DNA from: Podarcis raffonei | Lineage: Eukaryota; Chordata; Lepidosauria; Squamata; Lacertidae | Reading direction: 5' to 3' | Length of the DNA stretch: 64,000 nucleotides | Assembly (NCBI RefSeq): GCF_027172205.1 | Contig: NC_070614.1 | Span: forward strand, 35,470,001 to 35,534,000 | Shown: piece after piece, positions 48,707 through 62,469 of the stretch | How positions within the stretch are numbered: position 1 is the stretch's first letter | Layout: each line of letters begins with the position of its first letter | Notes under the pieces: model-generated | The model's database searches: none | Seen by the model: only the letters and a program-made list of their open reading frames with translations | What the model was told of the DNA's origin: nothing | Program-made: the position numbers and the translations under genes

Positions 48707-50374
48707 TACTAGAGACAATCTCAATAGAGACTCTCATTCTTCCACTAAGCCCCTGGGGGTTTCCTCCAAGCCCTCCACAAGGGCAATTCAAACCTCATTC
48801 CCATGCTTTGCTTCTTTGCAACCTACAAATGCTACTGATCACCGTTCATTCCTCAAGGATTAACAGGCGTGCAAATCATCACACACCTTTGACCTCAAGC
48901 CAACATCTGTTCCGAAGCGTAGAAGGGCCTCTATAGGTGGTGGTGGGACATCTTTCAAAACCAGTAATAAACCACACCCAAGCAACCCATGAAGAAACTC
49001 ATTTTGATCTGAAAGAAAGAACCTCAAAAACCAGTATGTTTATTGCAGAATAAACCTTCATGAGCCAGAGCTCATTTCCTTAGTTGCATGGCATGTTATC
49101 CTCAGCTGACAGATCTATCTGTCTATCTCACACAGGGTCTTCTAGATTGGGCCCTGAATCTGTTGCAGCAAAGAGCAACAACCCAGCTATTCCACTGGAA
49201 TGTCTCTACAGAAGACACCTGGTTTTACATCCCGGTGCACCACAATCTGAAAACAGAAGAAATAATTTCAAGATAATTTGTATCACATCAAGGTCACTGC
49301 AACACAATGCAGCTTCACTTAATGAACCAAGCACGTGAGCCAACCACTTATGAGGGGGGTGCAAGTCAGATGGCTACAGGGTCACAAAAAATGCCTTCCA
49401 ACTTTGCAATTAGGCAGATTTCACAAATGAATGCCCCCCCCCGCCTCCATGGACAGCCATCAAGTGATGACGTGCATGTGCAAAACAGCCAGCCTTTATC
49501 CACCAAATGTGTGACATCACTTCACTGCACTACTTCCTTAGCTGAGATGGTTTTTAGCAAGAATGTAAGTCAGAAGCAAAAACACACAGAAAACAAGGAA
49601 CCTTATCCTCTGGATCTCGAAGAGAAACCTTTGACTACACCCAATTTCTGACTGCACATGTTCTTGACGCTTGAAAGTAAGACAACACAATCTTAACAGG
49701 CAAGAACCTTTGGGCCACCAAATAGGCCAGAACAAAGCTTCAGGATTTTTTTATTTTTAAAAGTATCCCTCATGACTAACTCTGTTCTGAAGTCAGTAAG
49801 ATGTAGTTAATACTACTAAAGCAGAGGTTTCTTGATAGAAAAAAAACTTTTTCTAATTTATTCCCTAACATTTATTAAAAGCTGAGTTAGAGCCACTTGT
49901 TCTTTTTCCCTGCATAAAAGCTTTTGAAAACTCTCCTGCTGCCACAGCTAATATGCCCCAGTTTACCCCTTACTAGCCTTCTCCTAGACCTCTTGTGACA
50001 TACAGGCAACTCCCCATATACGAGGGGTTACGTTTTGAGGCACCACAATGTAAGTGAAATCACATATATTGAGAACACAATTGAAAAAGCCTCTGGGAAC
50101 CCTTGAAAAACCATTAAAGTAGCAGGCAGAGATGGGAGAAGGGTTTCATTGTTTCATCCTGTTCATCTGAAAAACACCACATGACTCTTGATAAAGTTAG
50201 TGCTTTATAAAAATCCCAGAAACACAGACACAAAAAACTGATCTTCCCCTGTTGCCCACAAAACCACCCGCCTGGGTCCATTCAGAGAGTCCTCATCTCC
50301 CTGTGAGTGCCATGCTCAGCTGATCACAAGTCCATCATTCTTTCCCAGATTGAAGGAACCGAGTGGGGCGGGCT

Positions 50375-53300
50375 TCAGATCAGGACGCTAGAGACAGGGA
50401 CTTTGGTGGGTCGTCCACCCTGAGGAACAACAATGCGATCTTCGCCTTCAGGTGACTCGTGAAATTGCCCTGCAGGGAGAAAGAGCATGACAGGGTCAGA
50501 GGTGTTTGTCCAAAGAGGCTGTGCCAGCCTTACGTTAGAGGAAAGGAGGCTCCTGATTGGCTGTCCTCCCTTGATTTCCTACATGGTCATCCACACTTGC
50601 CAACACTTATCAAGACTTAAGACATGTGCCACCCCTGCTACTCAGAAATTGCTCTTGTCACTACTCAGCTGCAGCCACTACAGCAAAATGATGAGGTGAA
50701 ACTCTGGCAGAAGTCAAAAGCTTGCTCATGTAATTGCCCAAAAAGGTTTCTTCGTGGGGGACAAGGCATTCTAAATCAAAAAGATGCTTCCAAAGTGAGG
50801 TGATAACAATTGCTGTCCCTGACAAACACTTGTTGGGCAATTTAAAATCACACAGGGAAGCTCCCTGGACACCCACATTTGTGGGACACCTTCCCTTTCC
50901 ATCCTAACTCATAATGGCTGTTACACCAGACCACCCTCTTTTCCCAGGAAAGTTCTATCGTGCCACAGGAGATGAGTGGCTTCCTCATGACACACAGCCA
51001 CTAAGAAAGCAACCCACAATCGTTTTTGCTACTGGGGTGCATGTTTGGTGCAGCAGCTCCGTGCCAGGCTTCACAGACCTTAACATCTCAACTCTGACTG
51101 GCCAATCGAGGGAAGAGGTTTTACCTTGTACATACAGCTCTGTGCGCTTACGGTCTGCCTGGATGAAGCAAGCCGTAGCCAGGAAGAAGCCGCCACCAAT
51201 AACTCCCACAAAGGCGCAGACCATAAGCGCATATTCAAGGCTTCGGAACTGCGACAGGAATGTTTGGGGGCGATCATCTTGGATTCGGTCACTGATCTGG
51301 AAAAGGGATTCAGCAAAAGAACATGCACACCATTATGCAGTGTCAAGTGGAGTGGCACAACCAATAGGAAAGCTGGCAGAATTGGAAATTGGTGGTGTTA
51401 TTTATTGCTTGTGCTATTTCCTAGCACATAGCACTGCTGAGGCAATGAGTGGTAAAACCCATCCCTACCTCTCAACCATTCTCTCTCTCTCTCTCTCCTG
51501 GTCTGTAGTGTGCTGTTGCTCAAAACTCGCTTAAAGGAATCAGAGATGCAGTAGTTCCAATCCAACAAAATTCTTTCCAACATGTGGAAAACAGTATCTG
51601 CTAATGCTGTATGTATTATTTATACTGATGCTGACTTTTAACAAGAATAACTACGAAGTGGTTGACAGGCAATAGAACTATTTTAACATTTTTCAAAGCC
51701 ACACAGTAAAAGCATATAAAATAAAAAATTATTTAATACAAATTTGAGAGCACACTTCCAGTTAACTCTCATAAGACCTGGCAAGATAAACACATTTTTA
51801 CATGCCTCCAAACACAGCTTGGCAGGCAACATACAAGAAACATTTTGAGAGAGTCTTAGCTCTGGAGTCGCTATTAAGAAGGCCCTGCTCCCAAATGGAA
51901 AACAGTCTGTTCTTAAGATGATCACCCCTGGAGCAGAGCTTCAACAGCTTAGGTCCTGGGAGGTTAATATTGCACAAGGTTGCAATGCATCAATTTCCCT
52001 TGACCTGAACAAATATTGCAGGATCAGCCTGGGCTCTTTCGGCCCAAGAAATACAGCTGCGTGAGCCTTGCAAGGTATGATCTAAATGCTGGGAAAGAGC
52101 AAGTGGCTGATGGCAGAGAAAAGAGGAGCTGCTTGATGGGTAGAATGCCTCGGAAGTCGCAAGCTTTGAAAAGCTGACCAGAAGTGCCTTCTCGCTGTCC
52201 AAGCACTTACCAGGCCAATGAGATAAGGGCTCCCAGCATCACCCAGAAGATGCGACAGCAGGATCTGGAAAGCTTCAGCTGTGGATCGGCGTGTGGGGAT
52301 GACAACATACTGGGAAGAGAATACAGCTGATTTACTGGTGCCCTCTGCTGGACAGCGAACAAGTTTTAAGGTCGCTTCCCCACATAACTATAAAGCCATT
52401 ACAAGCCACTCTCTCACACACATTGCTAAGCCTCTTCTGGTTGCCCTTCACCTTGCTCCTTTTTTATTCTATACCCACTTTGGTGTCATACACACTCTTG
52501 CCAACTGAGGATTTCACTTAGCACATTTGACAAAGGGGACCAGAAGCCCCCAGAAGCTCATGTAGTCCTCTGTAGAAAAGCAGCACAGAGGTGCAGTCCT
52601 GTACACCATGCCAACTGCCATGCCAGATAGCAATTGTGGTGGCATAAATATATACCCGTGAACCGTTGCGCCAGTGGATCTATGACACAGTGGCACAGCC
52701 AAAATGGGACAGGGATTTGGGCAGCACAAGGGAGGAGAAACCATCATGTTGGAGCTGTAAGAAACACTACGCTGACTCCCCTGCTATCTGCCATGGGCAT
52801 CGGAGCCCTGGAGGGATGCCCAAGGTGCACACTCGCAGCAATGCTTCTAACTCCTCCCTAGAGTAGGCCAGAATTATTGTTTCATTAGAGGGAAAGAGAT
52901 TCGCCTGAGGATATCTTGTGAATTCTCAGCAGAACTAAGTTTAAAAAAACAAACAAAGCCACTGTCAATGGACAGTTAAACCCAGGGCTGACTCATTCTG
53001 CTTGATTTTCTCAGGCTACCACCACACGGGAAAGCAAACGAGAACGGTGCAATTCTGCAACTGAAATAAAAGTCTAGAGTTTTGCACACTGCCTCTTCCC
53101 CACAGTCTCACCAGAAGGATGTCCGCCACTATGGCCCAGTTGAGGGAGAGGAGGGTCTCACCAATGAAAATAAATACCTGCAGAGGAAGGAGGGGTGAAG
53201 AGGAGAGACGACATTATTTTTGTTTTTAAAATCCTTTTATTTATTTTTTAAGATTCCAAAGCAGTGTACAAAAGTTTAAAAAGCACAGGATGGGCAGTGG

Positions 53301-56300
53301 TGGGACAGGCAACGGTACCCACCATGCCACACCATGGACACTGCCACAAGAAAGCTGGCAGCACCCTTGGGGGCTGTACCAAATTAACAAGTGAAACTTG
53401 GGGAGAACTCACGTAGGTGGCAACGATGCTCTGCTTAGCAGTCACCACTGCCAGGAACAGGAAGGGGACAGAGCCCAGCAGTCCAGTTGCACACACCAGG
53501 GGATCAGCACGAGGGTTGGTGCGGCGCCAGCGCCGGGAAATCTCCACCCCAGCACTGACACCCAGCACACCAGTCACGCAAGTGATGACGCCAAAGGTGA
53601 GGCTGCAGAGATAATGATACAAAGCATTCATAAAAGCACCACAGAGAAGGCTCAGAGCACTTTACATATGGTACCCCACATTGCAGATGGGAGGATGAGA
53701 GACAGTAGCATGCCAAGGCCATCTACCAAGTTTACAGCAGGGGCAAGATTCAAGATTTGGGGCATCCCCATTTGTGACAGTCTCTTAGCCCCTATACCAC
53801 AAACAGCTCAAAGTTAAGAAACACAGAGGTGTCAAAAGACAGCAGTGGTGAACCTCCACTACTGAACCAAGTGTTCCTCAAGAGAGAGCTGAACTGATGT
53901 CATGACTAAGGGCTTTCTCAGCTACTAACTCACCTATCAGAGTCAGAAGCATGTCCTGAGGGAGAAGGCTGGAGAGTGCCAGCAGCCAGGCGTGAGCGGT
54001 ACAGGAAAGTTGGTGTCCACAGAGCCAGGGAGCCTGTTACAAAGGCCACAGCTGTGAAGCCTAGCGATGACAATATGAAACTGCGACTGTACAGGGGGCG
54101 GGGGGGAGAGAGAGAGAGAGAGAGGAAATGTGAGCATAAAACAATAGCCCTAATCATTACTGCAGTTGAGCAATTGGAACCATCACAGATCTATTGCCAC
54201 AAACATAACTTTCCTATGACCTCACATATAATGCTCTACAAGAGAGTTGGCTCACCCATTCAGCTGCAAAAATACAGAGAAATCAAAGTATAGGCAACCA
54301 GGGATGAGCCAGTCCTTAGAAACACTCAGCCAGCCCATGGCAGGATCTCTTTTAGGTCATGGTTTGCCCACCTGTAATAGTGGTGGCACAAGTAGCAAGG
54401 TGTTCTCCAGCTCAGGAGGTTACTAGGAGAAAAAAACCATACCAGGGAACTGCAACTGGGGGCAATTTGTGAAACACAGTGTGTAGGGTGCCACTGCCTC
54501 CTACAGAGAACATTACTGATGGCACAGCTATCACATCTGCAGAGAGCCGCAAACCTAGGCCTAAAGCCAGGGCAGGGAAGAACATTTTCTGTCAAGGGCT
54601 TTATATTATTTGGTATGCCAGGTGGGGTCAGGGCCAGAGGCAATGATGGACAAGGCTATCCCTTTCCCCTCTTCTTCTTCTCACCTTGTTTCCTATCTAG
54701 CAGGTTCCTATCTAGCAGTGAGGACAGAGCACTCTTATCAGAGTTGCAGACTGATCACTTTCAGAGGGCTTTTATCTCTTCCTCACTCCATTTCGCCCTT
54801 CCCCTAGTCCCCATTTCCCCACTCCGGCAGTGGCAGACTTTGGGCCCTCAAACTTCAGCAGTGCCCTGGATGCTGAAACCTGGCGCCCCCTGCCTGTCAC
54901 AGAATTGTTCTACACACAATCTACATCATTGTTTTGGTGCTCCCTGCAGAGCAGTGCCCAGTACAAACACACCAGTCACACTACCCTAAAACCACCTCTA
55001 CCTCAGGACTTCTTTTCTCCAATCATATGAAGCTGAGAGCCTCGTGAAATTAGGCCAAAAGCTCCATAATGGGCCTTGGACCACAGGCTCCCCACCCCTG
55101 TCTTAAAGCAACCCTTTTTCAAGGATTCCACTTTCAATGAACAGCTACTGCACTTGCCTGTTGGCTCTTATTATGTTACAAAGAATGTCGGGGCACTTTC
55201 TCGTGGATTAAACAAGTCACTGACCAGGCCTGCTGGACCTGGTGCAATTTGAACACACACCCTAGAACACATCTCAACATCTGCTTATAACTGCAGGAGA
55301 AGACTAATAATAGTAGACAAGGGAACCTTCGCTACCATTACCAATTTCCTTAATTAAGTTCCCCAATACTCTGAGGAACCAAATTTCAAAACCACCTCCA
55401 TAAAGCACTCTGGACAGGTACCTGTCAGTCTTGCTTTGAAAGCCCCCACAAGAAAGAAGACTGTACATTTTCCCTAAGTGGTTTGTTTTGCTTCTCAGTT
55501 TCTTGTCCTTTATCTATCACTAAAGAGAATATCTACACTGATCTAGAATCAATGAAACAAGGGCAAGGAAGCTATTCCAGAATGGAAAAGTGGGATGTGG
55601 CCTACATGGCAGCAGTACATTAAATGGCACCCATTACTCACTTGCGGCTCAGGGCCCGCAGGTCAGCTGCCCAGGAAGTATATTGCAGAGGGGCATCTGA
55701 GTGCGTCTCCACAGTTCCTCGAGGCGGCTCCCGCACCACAGTTATCAACAGTATCACCGCCAACGCCCCCAGGGCTGGCGTCACCTGTATGAGAAGATAA
55801 TGATCTAAGTTGGAGGCATTCTAAACAGAAAAAAATAAAAACATGTATGCATAGGTGCACAGCAGACAAGCTTACTACAATGTGATGAAGATGAGCTGAA
55901 CTGCAACATGAACATAAGGCAACAAACACTAACCAGTACAATTGTATCCCCATCCTACTCACCCGCAGGGCCCAATGCCAGTCGTCAGCCACATCTTTCA
56001 CCTTTGAACCCACTATGTAGCCCAGTCCACTGCGGGTGAAAAGGGAGAACAGTCAGACCCACACTCAGGCAGGCTCCCCTCTTTCTGTGAAAGCCAATTA
56101 GGTTTGGTCATTGCAACAATGGGGGAATGCCAGAGGTCAGCGGCAGAGTGCCTGCCTTGCATGCAGAAAACCCCAGGTTCACTTTCCAGCATCTCCAGAT
56201 AGGGCTGGGAAAAGAGCCCTGCTTGAAACCCTGGAGAGCTGCTGCCAGTCAGTGTAGACAATACTGAGCTAAATGGGCCAATGGTCTGAATCAGTTATAT

Positions 56301-57919
56301 AAGGCAGCTTCCTATGCTCCTATTCCATGCCTTATGAACGCACACATCTTGCTTTGATTGTTGCATAAGGCTGATTGCCAATTTACAGTAAACAGATGAG
56401 TATCTCTAGTTCAACTTCACTACAGTGCATACCCCGCCCTGAAACAGACCACAGGGTGTTCGCACCTGCCCACAGGTATGGCGAAGTAGAAGATGCTGAG
56501 CATGCGGGATCGCCGGTCACCCACAAACAGATCAGCAATAATGGTGGGGGCAATAGTTGAGTAGCTGGCCTCTCCCACACCCACCATGCCTCGTGTCAGC
56601 AGCAACAGCCAGAACATCTAATGTGGAGAAAACAAACAATAAACTGAGGAGATGTAATAGTGTAGCTATAAATCTGAAACACACCCCTAAAGAACCTCAG
56701 GGCATGCAGTCATGTATGGGTGCAAAGAATACTTTGTAAAGTATTCTTAACCCCTTCTCAGAATTACAGTTCCTAGGATTCGTTGTTTGGTAAGTGTGAA
56801 TGTCAAGAACAGGTTTCAAACCTGTTCAGCAATACTTTATAAATAGCCACTTTTCTGTGGCTTGTGACAAGTAAGAATCTCCTCTAGTCAATCAGGCACA
56901 AGGCCTTCCAAAACAGTTTCTTACCAGCTAGCAAATGTTTGTGATTTTATCCAGAGTTCAGCTTAATGACACACAGCTTAAACTGAAGGAAAGCCTTGCA
57001 CCTTCCCAATCTCAAGAGGACAGCTGTGCCAGATCTCCCCTGCCCCATAAGCCTCAGTGCTGGGGGGTGGAAGGGAAGACACACAGATCCCAAACCCAAA
57101 GTTCTTCCCCATGCCTGGGTGAAAACTAATCTACAGAATCTTCTCCCCTGCCCCCATACCTCCTTGGGAATGTAGCTGCTCCCCAGCGTCACTATTGACC
57201 AGAAGGTGATCCCAATGCACATCAGGTATTTGCGATTATAGCGATCCCCCAGGTAACCGAAAATTGGTGCAAGTACCATATAGCTACTAATAAAAACTGA
57301 GAAGAAAGAAATAATTATTCCCAGTGGCAAACACTCCTGCTTCAATAGCACTGCCCTTACAAAGTGCCTGGGTTGTGGGTGGGGAAGAACCAAGCCCCAC
57401 CACCCTACTCACCCGTTTGTAGGAGCCCTGATTTGCTATCATCAATTGTAAAAAATGCCTCAATGTCAGGAAGAACGCCTGAGGTAAGGAAGAAGGATCA
57501 CAGTGTTAATAATGAGGAAAGACAACTAAGTATCCTCACCCCAAAACAATCCATCATGTCCTTCATTATCTAAAGTTAAGGATTGTTGTGGGTGGGGAGA
57601 AAATCAACCCCTCATCGCTTTAAAACTTACAGTGCCCACCCACCTGACACAGCTAGGAAGAGAAGTTCCAGCTACAGTCTCATAGCACCCCAGCACCCTT
57701 ACCAGCCACAGTGAAGCGGTCCATGTAGTTCAGTAGGTTAACAAAGCAGAGAACTCCCACAATGAAGCCAGCCCGTGTAGAGGAGATGCCTGTGAGGGTC
57801 TGTACCTCTTCTTCCTCTTCATGCCCAGTTTGCAGACCATCCTTTCCCTCTTCCTCTGTGTCATCTGCCTGGGTCAGGATTGGGGCCGTATCCACGTAAG
57901 GTTGCCGCTGAGATGCCAT
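50375..57919 (-). CDS. SPNS1: SPNS1, spinster homologue 1, lysosomal lysophospholipid transporter, 518 aa
   Basis: Twelve exons join in phase: 57,919-57,703, 57,478-57,413, 57,296-57,160, 56,617-56,466, 56,029-55,963, 55,784-55,642, 54,086-53,934, 53,602-53,413, 53,177-53,112, 52,309-52,211, 51,296-51,125 and 50,469-50,375. The total is 1557 bases. The protein matches human SPNS1 (528 aa) throughout: [94 protein letters not shown] and [14 protein letters not shown]. It is a twelve-helix major facilitator that exports lysophospholipids from lysosomes in a proton-dependent way. The start is the ATG in a strong context (GCCATGG). The acidic N-terminus ([18 protein letters not shown]) is more charged than I recall for mammals. 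Confidence 0.97.
56128..56330 (+). mobile_element. tRNA-derived SINE in an SPNS1 intron
   Basis: The most complete copy of this family: 'aggtcagcggcagagtgcctgcc', 'ttgcatgcagaaaaccccaggttc', 'tgaaaccctggagagctgctgccagtcagtgtagacaatactgagct' and 'taaggcagcttcctatg'. It lies between the fourth and fifth coding exons, antisense to the gene. Confidence 0.75.
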
Positions 57920-58369
57920 GGCCAGCGGCAAGAAGAACCCACTGGAGAGACAATATGAGATAGCCAGCCCCTTACAAACCCTAAAGAACTGCAGGGGAGA
58001 GCAGCAAATCTTATGGCAGTTACAGAAGAACTTAACTAGGGCGAGAAAAAGAACCAGAAGAAGACGACGACCAGAAGAGAAGGCCAGTCAGTAACACAAA
58101 GGCAAACACACCCACTGTTCAGCATTAGATTCTTATTTCCCACTCCCTTATTTATTTATTATGTTATTGTTATTATTATTACATACATATATTGCTATAG
58201 TGTAAACAAAGCCAAAGATGAATTTAAGGGTAGCTACTCCTCAAAGTCACATCTCAGACTGAAGGGAGAAAAATGACAACAGGCCCCTTTCCCCACCAAG
58301 CCTGACCTCACCCTAAAGCTGTAATTAACCTGTAGCCCCCACCCGCAAACGCCCCCCTTTCGCCTCTCC

Positions 58370-58990
58370 CAATTCTAACCTGAGAGTTACCCAGGGAGGG
58401 AGTCCCGTCACCCGCTCTCCCCGGCCCTACCAAGGCCCCGCCAGCATCTCACACGGCGCCCTCCCCGGCGACGGACGTACCCTGCCTGCCACCCCCTCCC
58501 CACTCGCCGGAGCGGCTCGGCGGGATCACGTGACGGCTCTTTTCCTTGCCCTCCTTTCACGAGCTTTGATTATCATGTGACTCTTCTTCGTCCCCGCCCT
58601 TTCCGCCTCCCGACCCCTGGGTGCCATGGCAACAGAGCCGGTCGCCTGATTGCCTTCCGCGTCACCAATACAAATACAGGACGCGCCGCGCGCTCTCTCC
58701 CGCCCCTCAAGGCGTCAGAGAGGCTAGTGTGTGTGTGGCGGCGGCGGCAGCGTGGGGGTTACTTCGGTTGTCATAGTTACCAGCCGAAGCCCAGGCTCCC
58801 TGCCCCTTCTGTGGAAGTTTGAACGACCCATAACGGCGCGTTCCTTCGTCGCCATGGTTACCAGAACGCTGCGGCCTGCGCTTCCCGGTCCCCGCAACAC
58901 ACCTGGCGCCTTGTTTACTGCCGCCGTCTCGCTATCGGGAAAGCAGCCAGCGCGCCTTCCGTCACGTCTCCAAAGCTCATTAAACTCCAC
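58370..58990. promoter_or_regulatory. CpG island, SPNS1 promoter region
   Basis: Clearly GC- and CpG-rich against AT-richer flanks, and about 0.5-1 kb upstream of the SPNS1 start. It holds two TFEB/TFE3 CLEAR-type E-boxes: ATCACGTGAC (58,525-58,534) and ATCATGTGAC (58,572-58,581). CLEAR boxes are the established switch of lysosomal genes, and SPNS1 is lysosomal. Three X-box-like palindromes follow at 58,620-58,633, 58,767-58,780 and 58,848-58,861. An untranslated SPNS1 first exon probably lies here; a divergent rightward transcript is possible. Confidence 0.7.
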
Positions 58991-61900
58991 AATCACTTCC
59001 CGTCACACGCCTCCACCCCAAAATCTGTGACAAACACTCCCTTGAGTAAGAGAGGCGACATGATAGACGTTTGCCAACACCGTGCATGGATGGCATGGAC
59101 AGAAAGATGGGTTTCTCCCTCGCAGCGCTCGTGGGCATCCCTTGACGCTGAACGCTGGGAGAAATCAGGAGCGGCAAAATAAAAAGTACGGAATTTCCCC
59201 CAACACACGATTAAAAAGTTTGGAACTCCCACCCGCAGGAGTAAGGAATGGCCACAAACTTGGATGGCTTTAAAAGAAGATCAGGCAAGTTTGTCGAGGA
59301 CGAGGCTATCAAAATGGCTGGGTTCGCCAGCTGCTGGGAACAGGAGACAGGTGGGGGGCAGGGTGCTGTGGTGCTCCTGGCCTGCTTGCAGGCTTCCCAC
59401 TGGCCCCTGTGAGGGGAGGATGCTGGACTAGAAATCCGGATCCAGCAGGCACTTGCATTCTTATGAGTCACTATCTTGAACGTGAATGCTTTATGAGAAA
59501 TCTCACACACAACCAAGAGGATTACCACGTCTAGAAGTGGGTAACCCTGTTCAGTCTGTTACAAACAAAAGTGGTACCTCAGATGTAATAGGTTTGTTGA
59601 GGCACCAGAAATCCTGTTTGTGCAACCATCTAGTCCAAACAAACCTACTCCACAATAACTCTTTTTGTCAGTCTTTCAGGAAGCCATTGGAGCCTTTGTT
59701 GTGTTTGATACAACAGACATGCATGGCTACCCTTCTGAAATTTACACCCCAGGTCTTCTCCCTGTCATGGCAGTTCCCCCCCCCCCTTCACACTGCCTGG
59801 AAACCAACACTTTTTACAGTCCTGAATTAGTGCGGGTAACAGGGCCAGATTTAGATGAAGAGAGGCCCTAGGCTACTCCACTTGTGAGGCCCCTCCCAAT
59901 CCCCCACCCTCACAACTGGAAGAAAATGGAAGAAAGTTATAAACAAAATTGAGTGAAGCCAAGGGCCCCCACAAAAAAATTTCAAGTTGGGCCCCAGAAT
60001 TTCAAATTGGGTAAATTGAGTCTCATAGTTGCTGGGCCCGAGTTACCCTGCCCTCGCATGAAGTATTGGGTTTGCAATTTGGGGAGAGGGGAGATTACCC
60101 GCTCGGGGGTGGGCGGGCTGGGGAGGCCCCCTAGATTTAGAGGCCCTAGGCTTTAGCCTACTTAGCTTATACATAAATTCGGCACTGGTGGGTAATAAAG
60201 TCATCCTAACTCAGATCTGCACAACTCACAACCTGCCAGACTTGGCAGATATTTAAAGGCTGCATTTACTTACTGCCTGGCTGCAAGGGCAAAAATCAAG
60301 CTGCCACTCATTTGGCAAGACAACGTCGTGCACTTCACATAAAACTAAACTGCCTGCAGTCTAAGAAAGATTAAATGAACACACTTCAGCCAGGCACAAG
60401 GCTCTTTTTAAAGTCCCAGAGGAGTTTTATTTTTTGCAACACAACACAACAGTAAATTGTAAAGTGAGGGGTCTGTAAAAAATGTTCTAGTATGGATTGC
60501 TGCTGCTCAGGCCAACCATGTCCTTTTCCAAAACATTTTGTTCCATCCCTCTTTTTCACCCTCACACGTGTTATGTATGGGGCTAGTGAGTACACTCATT
60601 CCTCATTGGGCTGTTTCCCCCAACCCTTCATTTTTTCCTCAAGGCATTTTGTTTCATAGACTCGGCAAACCTGCTGGTACCAACTTCTAGGGCGTTGATG
60701 TAGTGGCGGAGCTTCATGCTCCGGCACCGGGGGGTGGAGAGGAGGTGGGGGCGGGACACCCAGCGGGGGGGGGCGTCACGATGGCACCCTGGGGATCGCG
60801 CTGTCGGGGGCGGTGCGCTCTCCCTGCACTCCTCTTCCTCCGCCAGTGTGTTGATGGCTGTAACTGTCAGAACCAGTACAAGGCAAAGAATACAATGGTG
60901 CCCCCATTCAAAGCCAGCCAGACTAGCAGTTAAGCCTTAGTCTGTGTATATCCTGTATTGCTGCCCCTCCAAAATCTGTCACCTGAGGCAGCTGCCTTAT
61001 TCTGGCTAAAGGCACGGCCTGCTCTGCTATTTTTTGTGGTGGGTTGTTTTAATATAGGTTTAACAAAAAAAGTCTCAAATTTGGCAGAACTGAAGACGCA
61101 AACAACTTTGAAGCCCTTCAAATCACAAAACCGCCTATTTAAAACATTTCACACTTTGCAAAATGGGTTTAAGAGTTGCATTGGCCAAGATCAAAACTAG
61201 GTGAAAGTATGCTTAAGTAGGGCAAAGCATGCCAAGCTTTAGACAATGAAAAAGTCAACATACAAATTAGGGGCAAAGTCCTTCACATTTTAAAAAAGTA
61301 AACTAGTAGCTTGTAACATTTTTCTGAAAAAATAAAATAAAGGGCATGGGAACTTCCTGCCACTCTGTCACCATATATTATCCCAACTCCATTCTAAAAG
61401 CTGCCTGCATTTTGCAGCCTGAAACCTAAAGCCTGCCAACGTCCGAGAAGAGAAACTTTGGCAGACAGTTTCTTGCAGCATAGCAACAGAGAAAAGCTAC
61501 CGAAATTCTATGCAGTCATTGAATACCCATGAAGTTGATGCTATGTTTCCACAGAAACACAAATAATCCAATAAATATCAGACTCTTTGTCCCCTATGAG
61601 TTGCAAGGCCAGAGTTTGTATTCAGAATTAATCCCATTGAACTTCATGGACAAATGCCTAAATAAGTAAACTACAGCTTTGACATACTTTTATGTGAAGG
61701 ACTTTGGACCTAACTTGGAACAGGAGAAAAAGTAGGAAGGGAGGCAGGGACAACATCAGGATTCTGGTGGACTGATTCTGTGTTACTTTGAAAAAATACT
61801 GCTTTTTATTAGGATTCATTCCATCTCTCATTTGCTGTAGGGACGACTTCAATAAAAAGGAGGTACAAATCTAGCAATTAAATAACAAAGAGACATTGTT

Positions 61901-62460
61901 AGGTAAGTTAGATGTACATGGAAGAGTATAGGTAAGATAGTATCTTTTGAGTGCAGCTATGCTATTCACACGCCAACTTATACTCTGCACACATGGATTA
62001 CAAATTTGCTTTAAAAAGCCATATTCAGGGTGGTGATGCATATAAACAGATATAGACAATGTAATATCCTCCAGATGTTTGGATACAGGTTTCAGCAGTA
62101 CCAGCAAGCATGGCCAGTGGTCATGGGAATTTCAGCCTAACAATCCTGGAGGTTGGCTAGCCTTCAAAAAGGAAGTTTGAGAAATCTGGCATAGAAATAA
62201 GAGGACTATAATTTTCTAGTAGGGTTTAAAAGACTGCACAGGTCTCAAATAATCCAATTCTGCTTACTACAACCAAGTAAAGGTAAAGAAGAAAAACGGT
62301 AACAGGATTATACAGCATTGTTAAAACAAATGGAAAAGAGCCACTGATTTAAACAAAACAGAATTATTCAGTGCACACTGGCCCTCCAGAATGTGTATTG
62401 CTTTCACTATAACTGAGCAGTTTCTTTCCACTCTGCTCAAAGGGGGCCAGTTACAAAATT
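58991..62460. other. Gap between the SPNS1 promoter and the NFATC2IP 3' end
   Basis: About 3.5 kb with one clear hAT element (59,840-60,187) and a palindromic-MITE relic near 62,070-62,160. No coding exon could be supported. A C-run lies near 59,777, and a locally GC-rich patch lies near 60,710-60,840 without a recognisable gene. Confidence 0.4.
59840..60187. mobile_element. hAT element, non-autonomous
   Basis: The left end is CAGGGCCAGATTTAGATGAA and the right end is the complement of CAGTGCCGAATTTATGTATA, an imperfect inverted pair. The next inner blocks 'aggccctaggct' recur at both ends. Flanking 8-mers GCGGGTAA (59,832-59,839) and GTGGGTAA (60,188-60,195) differ at one base. Confidence 0.8.
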
Positions 62461-62463
62461 TGC

Positions 62464-62469
62464 TTTATT
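62464..62469 (-). terminator. Candidate poly(A) signal of NFATC2IP
   Basis: TTTATT on the + strand is AATAAA on the gene strand, about 230 bases after the stop codon, a usual distance. Confidence 0.55.

Larger units (their letters stand above)
40970..50374. other. Long gap between LAT and SPNS1
   Basis: About 9 kb upstream of LAT. It holds three Sauria SINEs, an L2-like LINE piece, two TA-type MITEs, one tRNA-derived SINE, one AT-rich repeat copy and two CA microsatellites, listed separately. The LAT promoter should lie just right of 40,969; no TATA box or CpG island is evident there. 47,130-47,490 is proline-rich in one + frame but looks like C-rich noncoding sequence. The SPNS1 3' untranslated region occupies the right end; its poly(A) signal is uncertain. 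Confidence 0.4.

Noticed and set aside
58724-58996. Open frame of about 90 codons (- strand) in the CpG island
   Set aside because: Openness is expected at this GC content; it has no domain and overlaps the X-box motifs.
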